The notes below the pieces were generated by a model. The model did no database searches. It saw only the letters and a program-made list of their open reading frames with translations, and had not been told where the DNA came from. A DNA stretch of 64,000 nt, from the NCBI GenBank assembly GCA_022478985.1, contig JAKSZP010000006.1:310001-374000 (forward strand). The letters run 5' to 3'. A program made the position numbers and the translations under genes. Positions 1 to 13,029 of the stretch are shown one piece after another. The DNA comes from Massospora cicadina. Taxonomy: Eukaryota > Entomophthoromycota > Entomophthoromycetes > Entomophthorales > Entomophthoraceae. The stretch's first letter is position 1; every line of letters begins with the position of its first letter.

Positions 1-2744
1 GGCAGGGCAGTAGTGTGACAGTACACTTAATGATACTTTATGAAAGTGTTTATCTATTTATCTCATTTTCATTATATTTAGAGAGGATAAAAATCATATT
101 GTCCTCCCATTTTATTAATATTATCAAGACCCTATGAAACTGTCCTCAGTAAAATACAGGCCAACATACAACCATCCACCAGAAAATTAAAGTGGTACTT
201 ACCACAGGGGGTCTCTTATAAATCACATAACCTTTTTTAACCACCATAGATATTTTATATCCTAACAAAAACGATGATTAATCACAATATATTTGTAAAG
301 ACCTTGTGAGCTTCCAGGCGAAGTGCACCAAAGATCCTCATGAGACCTCGTTTTAAAGGCCACCCCTCATCACTGTAGAATTCTCTCATGAGCAGGAAGA
401 AAATTTATAGAAATCCAACTCATAGCTTGCGAATAATTGGAATTTTTACAACAGGGAAGATCAACCAATGTCATTATTGAGCAAATTAGACCCATAATGA
501 AGTGTCTCCCAAGAGGTTAACAACTATATATATTTGACTAAGAAGGATAATATAGCATGTACTATCAACAACGTGATTAAGCACAACATTATGGAATGAT
601 CAAGTATTACCTTTAATTGACTACTAAAAGTCACCAGGCAACCAACTTCCAGAAGAGTAAGCTGGATCTTTTTGGGGCCTTGTGCACTTAGTGTCTCCCA
701 GTGTAGGCAACTTTGTAGAGAATTTCTAGATGTATTGCACCCCATTGCACTGGTGCTTCGCGAGTCAATGCACATTTCTGAGCCCTAACAGTGACTGGTA
801 TGTCTCACACCACCTCAAATGTTAAAATAACTTGTCTCATATGTAGAACCATCCATCTCACAGCCTTTGCGCATACTGTCCTGCTAAACACTTTATCAGT
901 GACATTTTAAATTTGTTCAAAATCATCAAAATGAAAACCACTATTTTTAGAATTTCTTAACTACGCCTTTGCAGATGCCATAAAGACAGTAATATAAGTA
1001 TGCTAAAGAATTGCAGAGACATAATTAATGGGCCAAATTGTATCTTAGATGATTTTGGAGCTTTTTCAGGTTTTGGATAAAACATCTCTCATAGAGGGCT
1101 GACCATAGATGGTTTTAAAACGTCATTATGGTGGGGGTAAAACTGAGCATTTAATGAAAGAGATGAATAAGTGGGTAATGAGAATTGTAAATTACTTGGT
1201 AAAAATCCTGGACTGTGTTATTAACATAGCTAGCCACATCATCAACCATGCGGACTTATAAGCAGTTAAAAATTAACTTTATGGAGAAAATTGAACTCAA
1301 AAGATGGAGATTAAAAATCCTATTCCTAGGTTTACAGAATATGGACGGCCTCTCATTCTCTTGGACCAATTAGATGTGGTCAAGTATGCATTTAAATTTA
1401 AACCTCTGGCTTTTATGATCTCTAACTCAGTAGATTAAGCTAAGGTTAAGAATTAATTAGATGCACCATTCCAAGTTAACAACAAATTATTCTCCTAGTT
1501 CAAGTCCAATAAACCAGATAGTTATTATAAAAAAGCCAACTTTGTATTGTTGTGCTTCAACATTTAAGACTATAGGGTATAATGGATGACAAAATTGAAT
1601 GGCTTAATTGCATTGGGTGCAAGTAGGATGCAGAGAGAGAAATTTTTTATGACATTTTCTAATAATTTGCAAATTTTAAAAGTGAATAAAAAAAGGGAAA
1701 TGTCACTTTAGCAAGGAAATCTGAGGAACTATTCAAGGAGATTTTCCCAAATCAGAAAGATGACAGGAATGGAATGCAATACTGTGAAGGCTCTGGAGAT
1801 GCAGACTTTATCTTAGCTAGAGGAATCCACCAATAGTTGCCATGATTCCATTGTATGAAGCAACCACATCATCAAGTTTACTTTTGTAACTTGTGCCAAC
1901 TCCCAAACTTTTCTCTACTTGCCTCAGATTAAATTATAAAACACCAAGAGATTAAGACTCTGTAGTCCAGAAGACTTATAACTTTCACTAGCCTGCTTCC
2001 ACCCTTCAACCATGATTATTTTATCTATGGGTTCTTTAAGTGATTCAAGTATGCTATGGAAAGGGCCCTCTGACCAATACTAGGCAAATTCTACTAATGT
2101 ACACCCTAGAAGTCACATTGCTCTAAAAAAGTCACATGTTTTCTGGAGGACAGTATAATTACCTATTAGGTAGTTAAGCACACTGTACTAAAGCTGTTTG
2201 GGGGAACTGAGAGGGTGGTTCAACGCAAGGCTGACTTTTTATTAACTGTTTTCATCAGAATGAGACATTAATTTGTTTCGCCAATAAGTTCATCCAAAAG
2301 TCTCATGTGATAGTAAGGCTGGAATACTACCAATATCAATACTGAAATCACAATGTGCTTAATTGTAAAACTTCATAATTTCTTTTATATGTGCCTTTTT
2401 CTTATAAGGGGATATACCCTTAATAAAGATAGTCAATTATTCACAAAGATAATATTCTAACACAAGAATTTTGAGCTCAGAATTTAGACCAGCAACTGTG
2501 ACTACTGGTCTACTAACATCAAGCTCTACTGAACAGACACTAAACTACTCGCAGCCAAGCTGAATTATAGCGCTTAAGGATTATAACTAAAAAATGCGAC
2601 TTTTTCATATATCCTATGTTGGGATACTGGAACACCCACACATTTCAGCCTCAATAAATTATAATTTATTACCTTTTTTATCCGCTGGGATAATTTATTA
2701 TAAAAACTATAGTAGAAATTGTAGTTTTCATACTTTTGGCTTCT
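1..2744. other. Unassigned AT-rich sequence
   Basis: No open frame here shows a recognisable domain on either strand. The only track-length frame is a short minus-strand one near 524-775 with no similarity I can name. The stretch has many stops and low GC, like the decayed parts of the neighbouring retroelements, so it is probably old degraded repeat sequence. I see no RNA gene, promoter or tandem array. Confidence 0.6.
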
Positions 2745-3676
2745 ATTGGATGTTTAATTCGCTATAAAATATCAACTAATTTGTAATATTTTATTCAGCT
2801 GGATTAAATATGTTCCATCAAAGATGATCCCCAACAATGTTTTCAAGTGTTTTAATTATTGAGTTAAATATAAAAAAGGTGGCTACCTTGCATAGATTAA
2901 TCAGGTGTTGTCACCAAATATAAAGGTTTATTGGTAGTTGCTAAAAAGTTTACAATGCTTTTATTAGCACCAAATTGCAAGTTAGCATAGAGAAAACCTG
3001 ACCTGTTACAATATAAATTGTCCCAATACATAAGCATATTTCCTGTTTAATAAGTTTAATTTTCTGGGTTCAATAAAGGCGTTGGGAAACGCTCTTTAGA
3101 GATCCAACCAAGAAGGGTCATGACATAGCTGGTGGCTGAATCTAATTATGTGGATGAATTAATCATCATTCAGAAAGCTTTTAAGGGCTAAATCCATCAG
3201 TAATGAAAGCAATTCCCATTAAGACGCCAATAGATTAGTTGTGCGCTAAATTCTTTATATAAATCTTTATTTGTTTTTTAATGTATATCACAAGTACAGA
3301 CTTCTTAGGAAAATATAAAAGGTTATCTAAGGTTCTATTTTACACTTTGATTTGGAGTAGGAAATATAGTTTTATTATTTATCTGTCAAGTGCCAACTCT
3401 TGAGATTATAGTTGAAGAAATAGTATTCCCTTGTTCAAGTCGTTCTCCAATACTCCTGTGGAAAGGTTGAAGGATCATTTCCTTTATTTAGAAGTGCTTT
3501 CTAGTTACAAGAGGGAGAGCGTCAGTTCTGTCAAGTGGTGAAGATATACTCAAATTGGGTGTGGAGAACTCAATTAGTATTATTGTCTTCATATAAATAT
3601 CAAAATACCCATTCTTTTTAATCAACACTAATGCAACGCCCACCAATCTGTGCAGTAAACTCAAAAAGTTTACGTC
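2745..3676 (+). repeat. 5' LTR of element A (approximate ends)
   Basis: This block aligns along its length with 15075-16024. Shared landmarks include TTCAATAAAGGCGTT (near 3069 and 15419), a GAAAGC/TTTAAGGG block, and 'ccaactcttg' near 3390 and 15740. A TGGTGCAC motif that could be the primer-binding site starts at about 3677. The left edge is uncertain by a few tens of bases. Confidence 0.75.
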
Positions 3677-4742
3677 TGGTGCACACTACAAGGAAAAGTT
3701 GAGTTATCAGGCCAATAATATTATCAGAAATTATTAGCGGAATGTTGTATAAGGATGAATTTTATAAAGTTGAGGATGAAATTTAACCGGTAAACATCAA
3801 TAAGCTAAATTTGACATCTCATCTGATCTGACTACCTTGGTTGAATGAGCAACTTTAGATAAGAAGAAAATGAACAGGTTGAGAATGTCAACAATAATCT
3901 ATATGGAAAAATCACCCCCTTGAAGTGAAAGAGACTTAAAAATAATTCAAGAATTGTCGTTAAGAAGGCTTCTTGAGAAACAGATATTGAACGATTTTAT
4001 AAATTCAGGATTATATAGCCAAAATTCTAAAGTGGCCACAAGACTCAAAAATCATAAATTCGATTCAAGCCCAGATGGAGGCAAATGGAGCCAACAACAA
4101 GATGGATAAATAAAATTTGCTAGGAAAGTACAGTCCCAGAGAAATATACCTGGAACTTTTACTGCAATATCATAGATGGACCCAATTATACTCCATCATT
4201 AATCTGGTTACCAGGCATTTACTTTCCACCATGGTAGTGTCAGATAATTTTATAATAAGTGAAAAAACCCTATTTTCCACCAGGTAAAGATTTGGCCTTT
4301 ATTCGCCTATTTGTAATGATGTTTGATTACAATGACTTCCAGAAAGCAGTAAATGTGATGAGCTGCTTAGACACAGATTTTGACAATCTGAGTTTCCCCA
4401 TCTTGATGAGGATAATTGTACGTACAAAGACGCCAAAGTAGCAATCAAGAATGAGTTAATCAGCACTGAATAAATGCCAGCCGCAAACAGGAGTTCATGG
4501 GAATCCAATTAAAGAAGGACAAAACCTTAGCCCCTGTTGTTGATCAATTTTGTTAGGAAGCACAAATTCTACAGGCGCAAATGCTCTGGCAGATTTCACT
4601 TCACATTTTGCAATGCAGACAACTCTTTGCCCATACTGAGGTTTGACTGAGATATGGTTTCAGCGCTTATAATTAAACTCCCACATCATAAATGCTGGAG
4701 TACCTCAAGATGTTTATAATTAATGTTTGATATACTCAACCA
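3677..4742 (+). pseudogene. Element A leader and 5' gag remnant
   Basis: This is the stretch between the 5' LTR and LINE A. By position it is the untranslated leader and start of gag. A 60-codon plus-strand frame at 4259-4441 is the longest survivor, but it shows no diagnostic motif. The assignment rests only on its place between the LTR and the displaced zinc knuckle at 10170. Confidence 0.4.
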
Positions 4743-4757
4743 AAACTTCAATTCCAT
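4743..4757. repeat. Left target-site duplication of LINE A
   Basis: AAACTTCAATTCCAT here pairs with AAACTTTAAATCCAT at 10038-10052, with two mismatches in 15 bases. The two copies bracket the LINE exactly where its 5' sequence starts and its A/T-rich tail ends, as expected for target-primed reverse transcription. Confidence 0.65.
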
Positions 4758-4809
4758 ACTTTTTCTCTCTCGTTGCAAACACTTTTGCAACCTATTCAAT
4801 TCAAGTCTA

Positions 4810-6236
4810 AGTAAAGGTTGATAATCTCATTGAGGAGATTAGTTGACGCCCGAATATCAGGGAGCAGTTGGGCGAGTAAAATTAAGGGCACAGGTGTTGG
4901 CCCTACATCAACCAAATTTTGTAAACGCCCCAGCAAGTCTGGCGGAATAGATAAAATTAGTAATAAAAACAGCGGTTACCATTTCCCTGGAAATTTTGGT
5001 CCAGAAAGCGCGCTGCAACCAGTTCATCAATACACTGCACTCCCAACCACTATCATTGGTGGAACATGAGGTGCATGTTTTACTGGATATTCAGCAAATG
5101 GCACTTTGGGAGATGTTTTGTGGAGAATTACACACACATTTCCCAAATGTGGTTTACGTCACACTCCACTCCATGACACACAGTTGGCTGGATCTTGGAT
5201 TCAAAAATAAGGAAGAAGTGGATGAAGCTGCAAAGGTGCGAGTAGTAGTGGACCTCCCAGACAGTCAACAGATAGTTGAAACAAAGTGTACCCACTGGAC
5301 TAAATTGAATCAAATTTTCATGCCTTTTGACTTCCTACCTACAACAGTCAAGCAAACTGTGCTAGAGCAGCAACTGATGGCTGGGATCACAGATATATGG
5401 AGAAATAAAATCCTTTGAAATGCAGCACTTTATGCTCATGCCAAACCTGCTCATGGGCAAAGTAATTGCTGTTCTCACCCCATCTGTGGGGATAGCGGAG
5501 GATTTGACCCAAATCCCACACACCGCTTATGTCAAAATCAATGGCAAAACACCCATCCATTCAGGATCACCATGGATAGCGTGCCTCCCATCTGCACTTT
5601 CTGTCGTGCTTTTGGCACAAGGCCCATACCTTTCCCTCCAAGGAGGGAATTACTCAAAAAGAAATTCTCTTGGAGGCAATGTGCAGTGCAGAAGCCCACT
5701 ATGAACTGGCACTAGACACTGACGTAGCTACCCATGGGAGCGCAAGGCTGCTACACTCTAGTAAAACCAGTGTCCCATAAGAGGGAAGAAGGCCAAACAG
5801 GCCCACAAGGCAGCAGGCCAAGGAGGCAGCCAATACCAAATCTGCAATCCTGCCAACCCAGCTCCAGGAGGACATTGAGACTTTCGCAGCAGAAGCAGCC
5901 TGAGAATCCCTCAACCAATCAGATTGGGACGCCCTAGCCAATTGGGCCACCCAAGATGAAAAATTGATGGTAGAATTGGTTTCACCCAAACATTGCACCC
6001 AAGCATCAATTGGGACCAAGTTGCTCACTTACAATCCTGCGAAATTCCACCTCCAAGCATTGGTGCACCACAAATACACACCACAAAAAACTTGTGAACA
6101 GTGGGGAAAAATCAGAAGGCAAAAGCCAAGAGAACTCCACTGCTAAAGCTTCTCACACCAACACATACTCTATAGCACAAAATACCCACACTGTAGAGCA
6201 GCAAAGCGCTAAAAAAGAGAAGGCTGAAGGGCTTGA
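4810..6236 (+). pseudogene. LINE A ORF1 (gag-like nucleic-acid-binding protein), broken
   Basis: The coding signal runs through plus-strand frames at 4818-5069, 4996-5418, 5420-5704 and 5734-6258, which change frame at several points. The 4996-5418 piece contains the helical stretch LEQQLMAGITDIWRNKIL, aligning with the equivalent part of the ORF1 proteins of LINEs I and J (LHQELMEGL...). A partial cysteine knuckle (ICTFCRAFG) follows near 5590-5620, where I and J have their CCHC motif. ORF1 proteins coat the LINE RNA. This one cannot be translated in full. Confidence 0.65.
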
Positions 6237-9200
6237 TTGCCATTCCCCTCGCACCTAAGGTGCAATGGGGGAGTCTTCAATTTAGGGACGTTGAACATCT
6301 CTGGACTCAAGGCCTCGCCGTTCCAGGGTAGGAAACTGAGTTTTTTACAAAATAATTTTCCCGTGGACATCTTGGCCATTCAGGAAACCCACTGTCTGCG
6401 CGGTACTAAGGAATCATGGAAAACCATGCTCCTCCTCTCCCTCTCCTTTTGGTCTTCACACTGTGGGTTGCTAGTTCACGTTAACTGTAGTTTTAAAATT
6501 TATTTCATCAAAAGACATACCTAAACGGCTGCATACTTGTTGTCAACTTTTTGTGGAATGACAAAGTGCACGCTGTCATTAACATTTATGCCCCAACCTG
6601 TGCACAAGAGCGTCAGGAATTTTTCTTGGCAGTCAATTCCCTTCCCCTACGCCCTGACCCTTTTGTAGTTGGTGACAGAACTTCTGGATGAACCCCTCCA
6701 CAGACTGCTGGCCCTCATCGCCTACACCCCCATATAGGCATGTTGAACTTCGCGTTCTCAAAGCCACCCTAGTGTTGTTTGATACTTTGCCGCGCCATGC
6801 TACATTACTCACTAAAGTGACAAAGCCCCTTGTACACAACGGCCAGCTACGGTCCATGACCTGCATCAACCTTATTCTCACACCGTTAAAATTTCAAACC
6901 CAGATTTCCCACTTCACCACAACAAAAATCAATTTCTCTGACTACAGGATGGTATTTATTTCCTTCCGTTTATTCAATCCAGCAGCCCAGGCACTAAAAT
7001 GGTGCAAAATCCACCCAGCCAAAATTGTGTTGCCAAGATTTTCCTCATGGGTGGAATCCATGACCTTGGCTCTGGAGTTTGTCACACCATTATGTGAAGA
7101 CCCAATTTCAACCTGGTCAACCTTCAAGGTGAACACAATCTGCCATGCTCGCCACCCCTCCTCCCACTGCTCACAGGCTACCTCAGCAGTCATTTTTCAC
7201 ACACTGGCAGATTTGGACCACCTGGAGTCTAACATCCCCGCTGCACGCTACAGCCCAGCTTGGGGTTGCAAGTGGGTGGAAATGTCCACCCGCCTCAACA
7301 CACTGGTGAGACAACACAAGCATCGGATTGTGTTCAGTATAAAGCAAAGCATATTACAGTGGGAAATATGTTCTCTGCTTACTTTTTTCAGAGATTCTTT
7401 GCACCGCGCCAGAGCTTGACCTGCACACAGTTGCAAAGGCCAGACCACTCCGTCACGGATATGCCAGCCAAAGTGGAAATTGAAATACAAAATTATTACT
7501 CTGAATTTTATCAATCTAATCCAATTCTGACAGCTGAAATGGAAACTTTTCTTGAAAGTGCACATATCCGCACCATTGCCCAATTCCCGGAATTAATGAA
7601 TTTGATTACTCAGGATGAACTCTGGTCCACCGTTCACAGTACACCATATAGAAAATTCCCAGGCCCAGACGGCATCCCTTATGAGTTCTATAAGAAGTAT
7701 TTCAAAGATTTTTCCTCATTGCTGCTTGCTTCTCTGAACCAATACCTTCTGGAAACGCGCCTCCTGCCTGGTGGGAATGAGGCCTTCACAATTATATTGT
7801 ACAAGAAAGGGGATAAGCTGGACTTTTCCAACTGGCGCCCCATCTCTCTCACTAACACAGACACAAATTTTTACTAAAATCATGGCAAACCGTCTAGGGG
7901 TTGCTGCCTCTGCTATCATTTCCCCTGAACAGTTTAGTTCTATCCCCAAAAGGTCGATTTGGGACTATATACACACCATAGCCAACGTTTGTCAGTCCAC
8001 GGCTTCTGGAGCACTTGTGTTTTTAGACCAGCAGAAGGCCTCTGATAGATTCAACTGGAAATACCTCAGAGCCTGCTTCCACAAGTTCCGCCTCCCCCTC
8101 CGCTTCATTAATTGGGTGATATTGCTAACAGAATCTTCCATAATGGCTGTGCGTGGCCCTGGCTTCCTCACGGATGTAGTCCGCCCTCAAAGGGGATTAC
8201 TCCAAGGGGACCCTCTTATTGCCCACTCTTGTATAACTTCAGCCTTAACCCACTTCTTCGAAATGTGAATGCCCTCCTAACTGGGGTCCATGTCCAAGGC
8301 CAAGCACCTATCAAGATGTTGGCTTTTACTGATGATTATGTGTGGTTGGGGTATCTAACAATCATGATGCACGCGCGCTTGAAGATACTATTAAGGCTTA
8401 CTCCAGGTTAAGTAATGCAGCACTCAACGCCTCCAAAACTGAAATTGATCTTCTTGGTTGGTATCAAGCCCGCTGGGCCCCAGCGCCCCATTTCCTACCT
8501 GCCTCATCAACTAGCGCTTGGGATTGCTTGCCCTGCCCACCCCACACCACCCTGCTTATGCTCCCCTTTGTGCCAAGCCCCACCTTTGGCCCTGTCCGCC
8601 ATTTGGGGGTGTGACTGGAGGCGGGAGAGTACGCCTCAATAGTGATGGAAAACCATATCCTAGACAACATCATGAAACGCATATCTTCCCTCAAAGCCCA
8701 TCACACCTACCTTACAGGCAGGGTAGTGCTAGCCAACTCCATGCTCCTCTCTAAAGTCTGGTTTGGGGCCCACGCCATCGCTTTTTCCCCTTGTTTATTT
8801 AAGTCAATATATGCCCTTCTGCAAGGGTAGCTTTAGTTAGGCCGCCTGCCGCCGGTGCACCTGGAAGTCATGTTTGGCCCTCGCCATAGTGGTGGTATGG
8901 GTCTACTCAACCTTGAGGCCCATGCTGCCAAAATCCTTGGCACCTGGGTCGCTGCCATTACTAACCCTACAATCTCAGTCCAGCACAGGTACCACGCGCC
9001 CACTCCAACTTCTCCCGCGCTCTGGGCCACACCAATACTTACCACCCCCACTCTTTGTTAAAGTACATTGCCTCACATCCTTCTGCTGCGGGCCCACATG
9101 GGACGTCGCCCCACTTCAAAAGGATCCTCCTCTCTATGTGGAGCGCTGAGTGGAGAATTCGCATCTGTGGGCACACCGCCCAGAGGGGGCGTCCCTCTCC

Positions 9201-10005
9201 TCTTTTCACCTAGGAGGTACAAGGACTTCCCATTCTGATTAAGCGATACCCATGCGACCCCCTACCATGGCCAAGGTGGACTACCTGGACATGATGGACA
9301 TCCCCTACCCCCTTGTTACCCAGAAAGCCATTTGGAAGTACGCCCACCACCTGCTTCTGCAACCGCATGTTCATTCTCATGTGTGGCGCTGCTTGAGATG
9401 GGTATAACATACTGCTGAATGCTCTAATGCTTTGCACTCATCCTGTGTCCTATGTGTCCAGTATGGAACGCTGGTTCACCGCCTGTGAGAGTTTCCTCCA
9501 TTAAAAGTGATATGGCGTGAGGTGCAACGTCTGTTTCGCCAGGATCAGGCACAGCCCTTCAGCCTGTCTAAGGACATGCCGCTTTATCCATGGCTTCCCC
9601 TCTTCCACCCTCCCTCCAAGCCTTGGTAGTTACAATTGCTATATAGACTATACAAACGATTGTCTTAGATGCTATCTCAAGCTCCACTCCCACCCTCCAG
9701 GAAGCTCTACGCCAGTTCCAGTCACACCTAGTGGACCATTTCAAACGTGGATGTTTGGGTACCTTCCACCACATCGCTGACAGTTGGTCTCATCCTGGTT
9801 CCCAGTTTGGCTCAAAGTCTCAGACCCTTTCCTACATATGTGCTCAATAGTGGTGCAAGTCCCTGCACAGGTTACCCCCCTCCCTTCTCTTGGCATTCCC
9901 GCTGGCAACAGGAGATAGCGTTTGCTTCTCTGCGGTGCCCTCCTCTCGCTGAAGTTTTAGTTTTTGTTTTAGTGTCTTATCAGAAGTGTCTGTACCCTGG
10001 TTGAC
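6237..10005 (+). pseudogene. LINE A ORF2 (endonuclease and reverse transcriptase), broken
   Basis: The N-terminal apurinic-type endonuclease shows LNISGLKA and ILAIQETH (about 6285-6395), then VINIYAPT (6575-6600). RT motifs follow: PGPDGIPYEFYKK (about 7660-7695), FSNWRPISL (7826-7852), LDQQKASDRFNW (about 8023-8058), QRGLLQGDPL (8187-8216) and FTDD (about 8327-8338, the catalytic F/Y-x-DD box). A cysteine-rich C-terminal region follows to about 10005. At least eight frame changes or stops lie between these motifs. ORF2 would nick the target DNA and copy the LINE RNA; this copy cannot. Confidence 0.82.
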
Positions 10006-10037
10006 CATCCTCAAATAAAGTTTAAAATTTAAAATTT

Positions 10038-10052
10038 AAACTTTAAATCCAT
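10038..10052. repeat. Right target-site duplication of LINE A
   Basis: Partner of the 15-bp sequence at 4743-4757, with two mismatches. It directly follows the TTTAAAA-rich tail of the LINE. Confidence 0.62.
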
Positions 10053-11639
10053 TCCAGATAAATTTAAACATAAAATGGTAAAATATGTCAAGTCTAAGAA
10101 GTATAGAAAATTGAACAGTAATGGGAAATAAAACAAAGGAATGAATAATGTGGATAAATCAAAAAAATCTGCAACAGATGTGGAAAACCTGGAAATTTTG
10201 CAGCTCAATTTTGAGCAAGAAGCCTAAGGAACAAGTTATTCTGGTTTCGGCTAAAGATAAGAAAAAGTTCAAAATTTAGGAAAAAGATTAGCAGTCTAGA
10301 TATATTAACTCTATAACAATTAAATAAATCATGTTCCCCCCAACGAACTTAAAGATGAATTGGATATTTCCAAGTTAGAATTAGATGAATATACACCTTA
10401 TCCGCTGTATGATGTTTTTAATTTGATGTAAACGCAATCAACAGAGCAAAGCCGAAGGGTACCTTTCAATAGATAATAAAGGATGTTGCTCAACTTTATG
10501 TTCCTCAGCTACCAGAAAAGATTATACTTTTATAGAAGCTATAATTTGCTTAGGATGAAACTTGAAGCGAAAGTTTGTATCCTCATTAGTGCAATCAAGG
10601 ATATCTTTATACTGATCTATCCATGCAAAAGTTTAATAATCTAGATTCAATGGCTGATGTTGCGATTAACTCAGTAAACACCTTAATACATTACTCTAAG
10701 TGTACCCATGTGGATATTTTAGTCAATTGAGTAAAAGTACACTTAAATAATTGACATTGAAATTCCCATTAATATTGTTTTTCCCAAGTTGGTGAAGTGA
10801 ATGAAGATCTCACTGGTTATGGAACACCAGGAAGGAATATGGAAATAAAGGACTGGATGCTACAACGTCCTGTGGGACATACATTGCACTGCCTCTACAG
10901 TTTAGATAGTTGGTTGTATTCACTTTCGCTACAGAGTGGGAAAATCAATATTATGGCATCCTAATTAGAACGAATTCCTAAGAGAATATTGTGTCACAAG
11001 CGTTTTTGAGGAGATTATCTTAAAGATTTTTAAGCCAAAAGTTGCCTTTGGTATATCAGCGGAAAAGATAAACTCTAATAATGAAAAAAAACTTTGTAAA
11101 TTTATTTTCATTGATGGCATTATCCCATTCAATATAAGTTGGTTGTAAGATAAATCAGGGAGTTACAAATGCAAGTACTCAAGAACTGTGGAAAGCTATT
11201 GAGGATAAAAATGATAACAGCTGTTCCACCGGTAATGCAACTAGTAATTAACACAGGAGTAACGCTATAAACCCAGAACAATTATATGCAGAAAGTCACC
11301 CATGGTATAATTTTAAATTAGAGCTTTATAAAATTGTGACTGTAATACCAAGGCACGGTGAAATAAGAGCTTTACTGACTAATCTTAGTGAAAGCCCAAT
11401 AAGGGTGAAAAAACCTAATCTTTTGCGTTCATTCATCTAATATTAAACACTGAGATCAAAGGGTTCTATGATTTTGGGATTCTAGCAGAAATGGAATTGC
11501 CATATTATGTTGCTGTAAACATTATGTACTAATTGATAAAGAGAAACTTGCTGGTTATCAGAACATTAGTAGGAGGAAGTGCTATTATAATAAGAAATAT
11601 CAGATTACATTTCTCAGGATGATCATAACATAGGATGTG
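10053..11639 (+). pseudogene. Element A gag C-terminus and protease region
   Basis: At 10170-10211 one frame reads CNRCGKPGNFAAQF, a retroviral-type CCHC zinc knuckle in which the His is now Asn and the last Cys is Phe. It lies 0.1 kb after LINE A, so the LINE interrupted gag upstream of the knuckle. The rest, to about 11640, should hold protease and the protease-RT linker, but I cannot point to a D-T/S-G active site. Stops are dense. Confidence 0.55.
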
Positions 11640-12250
11640 CTAAAAATGCGATCCATAAGGTTGATACTGGGGATATCTGCCAATATGAATGTGACTCATC
11701 CGCCGCTATAAGGCTGCTGCAGCAGTATCTTTAAAGAAATCAGTAAATTGATTGAACATGAGATCCTTGTACCCCATTAAGTCCATGGGCGAGTATAATA
11801 CATATATTAAAGAAAAGAAAGGTTCAAATCAAGTGGTGTTGTTTACCACCATTTAAATAACAGTTACTAAAAGAAATTATATCTGCTTACAAGGAAGTTG
11901 ACGCGCTCAATTGTCTAGGGGAAGATTAGGTTTTTGTCATGGATTTGATCTTAGATATCAGCAGATAGACTCATCAAAAGAAGACCACGAGAACTGTGCA
12001 ACAATCACCAAACAAGGGTATACCAGTTGATAAGAATGCCCCAGGCATTATGTAATACACTAGCTAACTTCCTATTGGCGATAAATTCACCTTATGTGAT
12101 TTAAAGTTTTCCTGTACTTTAGTGTACCTGGTCAACATCAACATCAACATATGACATATACTGATTATCTGGAACACTTGCTGCAATTGTTGAAAATTCC
12201 CGGCAGCAGCAAATTGGAAGTCCAAGCCAAGGCAATTTTAATAATAAAAG
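11640..12250 (+). pseudogene. Element A reverse transcriptase relic
   Basis: A frame near 11640-11690 reads IGCAKNAIHKVDTGD, the conserved 'H-x-I-D-T-G-D' entry to gypsy RTs (element E has GCMRYFIHKVDTGE). Further on come a degenerate fingers motif, RMPQALCNTLANFLLAI near 12030-12080 (family MPFGLxNAPATF), and a decayed catalytic region about 12110-12180 followed by DYLEHLLQLLK (thumb). The YxDD box is unreadable. Frames change repeatedly. Confidence 0.7.
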
Positions 12251-12469
12251 AATGAATAATTGGCATTTGTGATAAGCTCTAAAAGATTACAACATCAACT
12301 GCGAAAATAATGGCCATTTAACAGATATTGTCCCATAGAGTAACCTTGATATACAAGTCTTTCTTAGGATCAGTGGCTATTATTGCTGATATATCATAGA
12401 TTTTGCTGTGATTGTCAAACCAATCTTCCATGGATTGAAGGATTAGGGGAAAGGATTTATAATGGATTA

Positions 12470-12945
12470 TGAGGCCAAGAATTGTCAATGAGCCTTAAAA
12501 CATATGATGCCTATTCCTGTTCTTTAATAACCAGATTCTAATTGGGCGCTTATAAATCAGACAGATACTTCAATGATGGCAATCAGAGACATTTTATGTT
12601 AAGTAGACAACGCTGAGTATGAGCATCCTGTGGCATATGTCAGTCAGACATTACCGCTGGCAGAAAGGAACTAAAACGTGATGAACTGCAAATGCCTCAT
12701 GGCAATATGACTTAAAACAACTTTGAGTTTATATCAAAGGATGCACTTCAATACCATGACTGACCACTCATCTTTACGTTGGTTGCATAGTCTTAAAGAA
12801 CCAGAAGAAAAATTGGTTCAATTGGCTTTGAGGCTGCTAGCCTACAATTTTAAATTATACAAAGAGCAGGAGTATCCCATCATAACGCTGATGGATTATA
12901 AAAATTACCTGCTATTCAAGTCATGTACTAGCTAGTGGATGATAT
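12470..12945 (+). pseudogene. Element A RNase H relic
   Basis: HPVAYVSQTLPLAERN-like reading near 12628-12672 and TDHSSLRWLHSLKEPEEKL (12759-12814) match the RNase H domain of Ty3/gypsy Pol, where the T-D-H aspartate is catalytic. The frame at 12723-12935 continues into the RNase H/integrase connection, ending in a typical AYNFKLYKEQEYPI segment. Element E has the same domain on the other strand with the wording HPVAYVSWTL. Confidence 0.75.
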
Positions 12946-13029
12946 ATTTCAAAGGACTATTGAAGGAACTATTTAGGAAGAACCCCAGGAGATTAAAAAT
13001 ACTCTGAAGAAAGACATGGAAAATACTGT

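Larger units (their letters stand above)
4758..10037 (+). mobile_element. LINE A: non-LTR retrotransposon with ORF1 and ORF2, inserted in element A
   Basis: A 5.28-kb LINE of the Tad/L1-like type. It begins with a pyrimidine-rich 5' end (ctttttctctctcg), carries a gag-like ORF1 and an endonuclease-RT ORF2, and ends in an AATAAA followed by a TTTAAAA-rich tail (10015-10037). An imperfect 15-bp duplication flanks it. The copy is inactive: both ORFs are interrupted several times. It is more decayed than LINE H, so it is an older insertion, though younger than element A, which it splits. Confidence 0.85.
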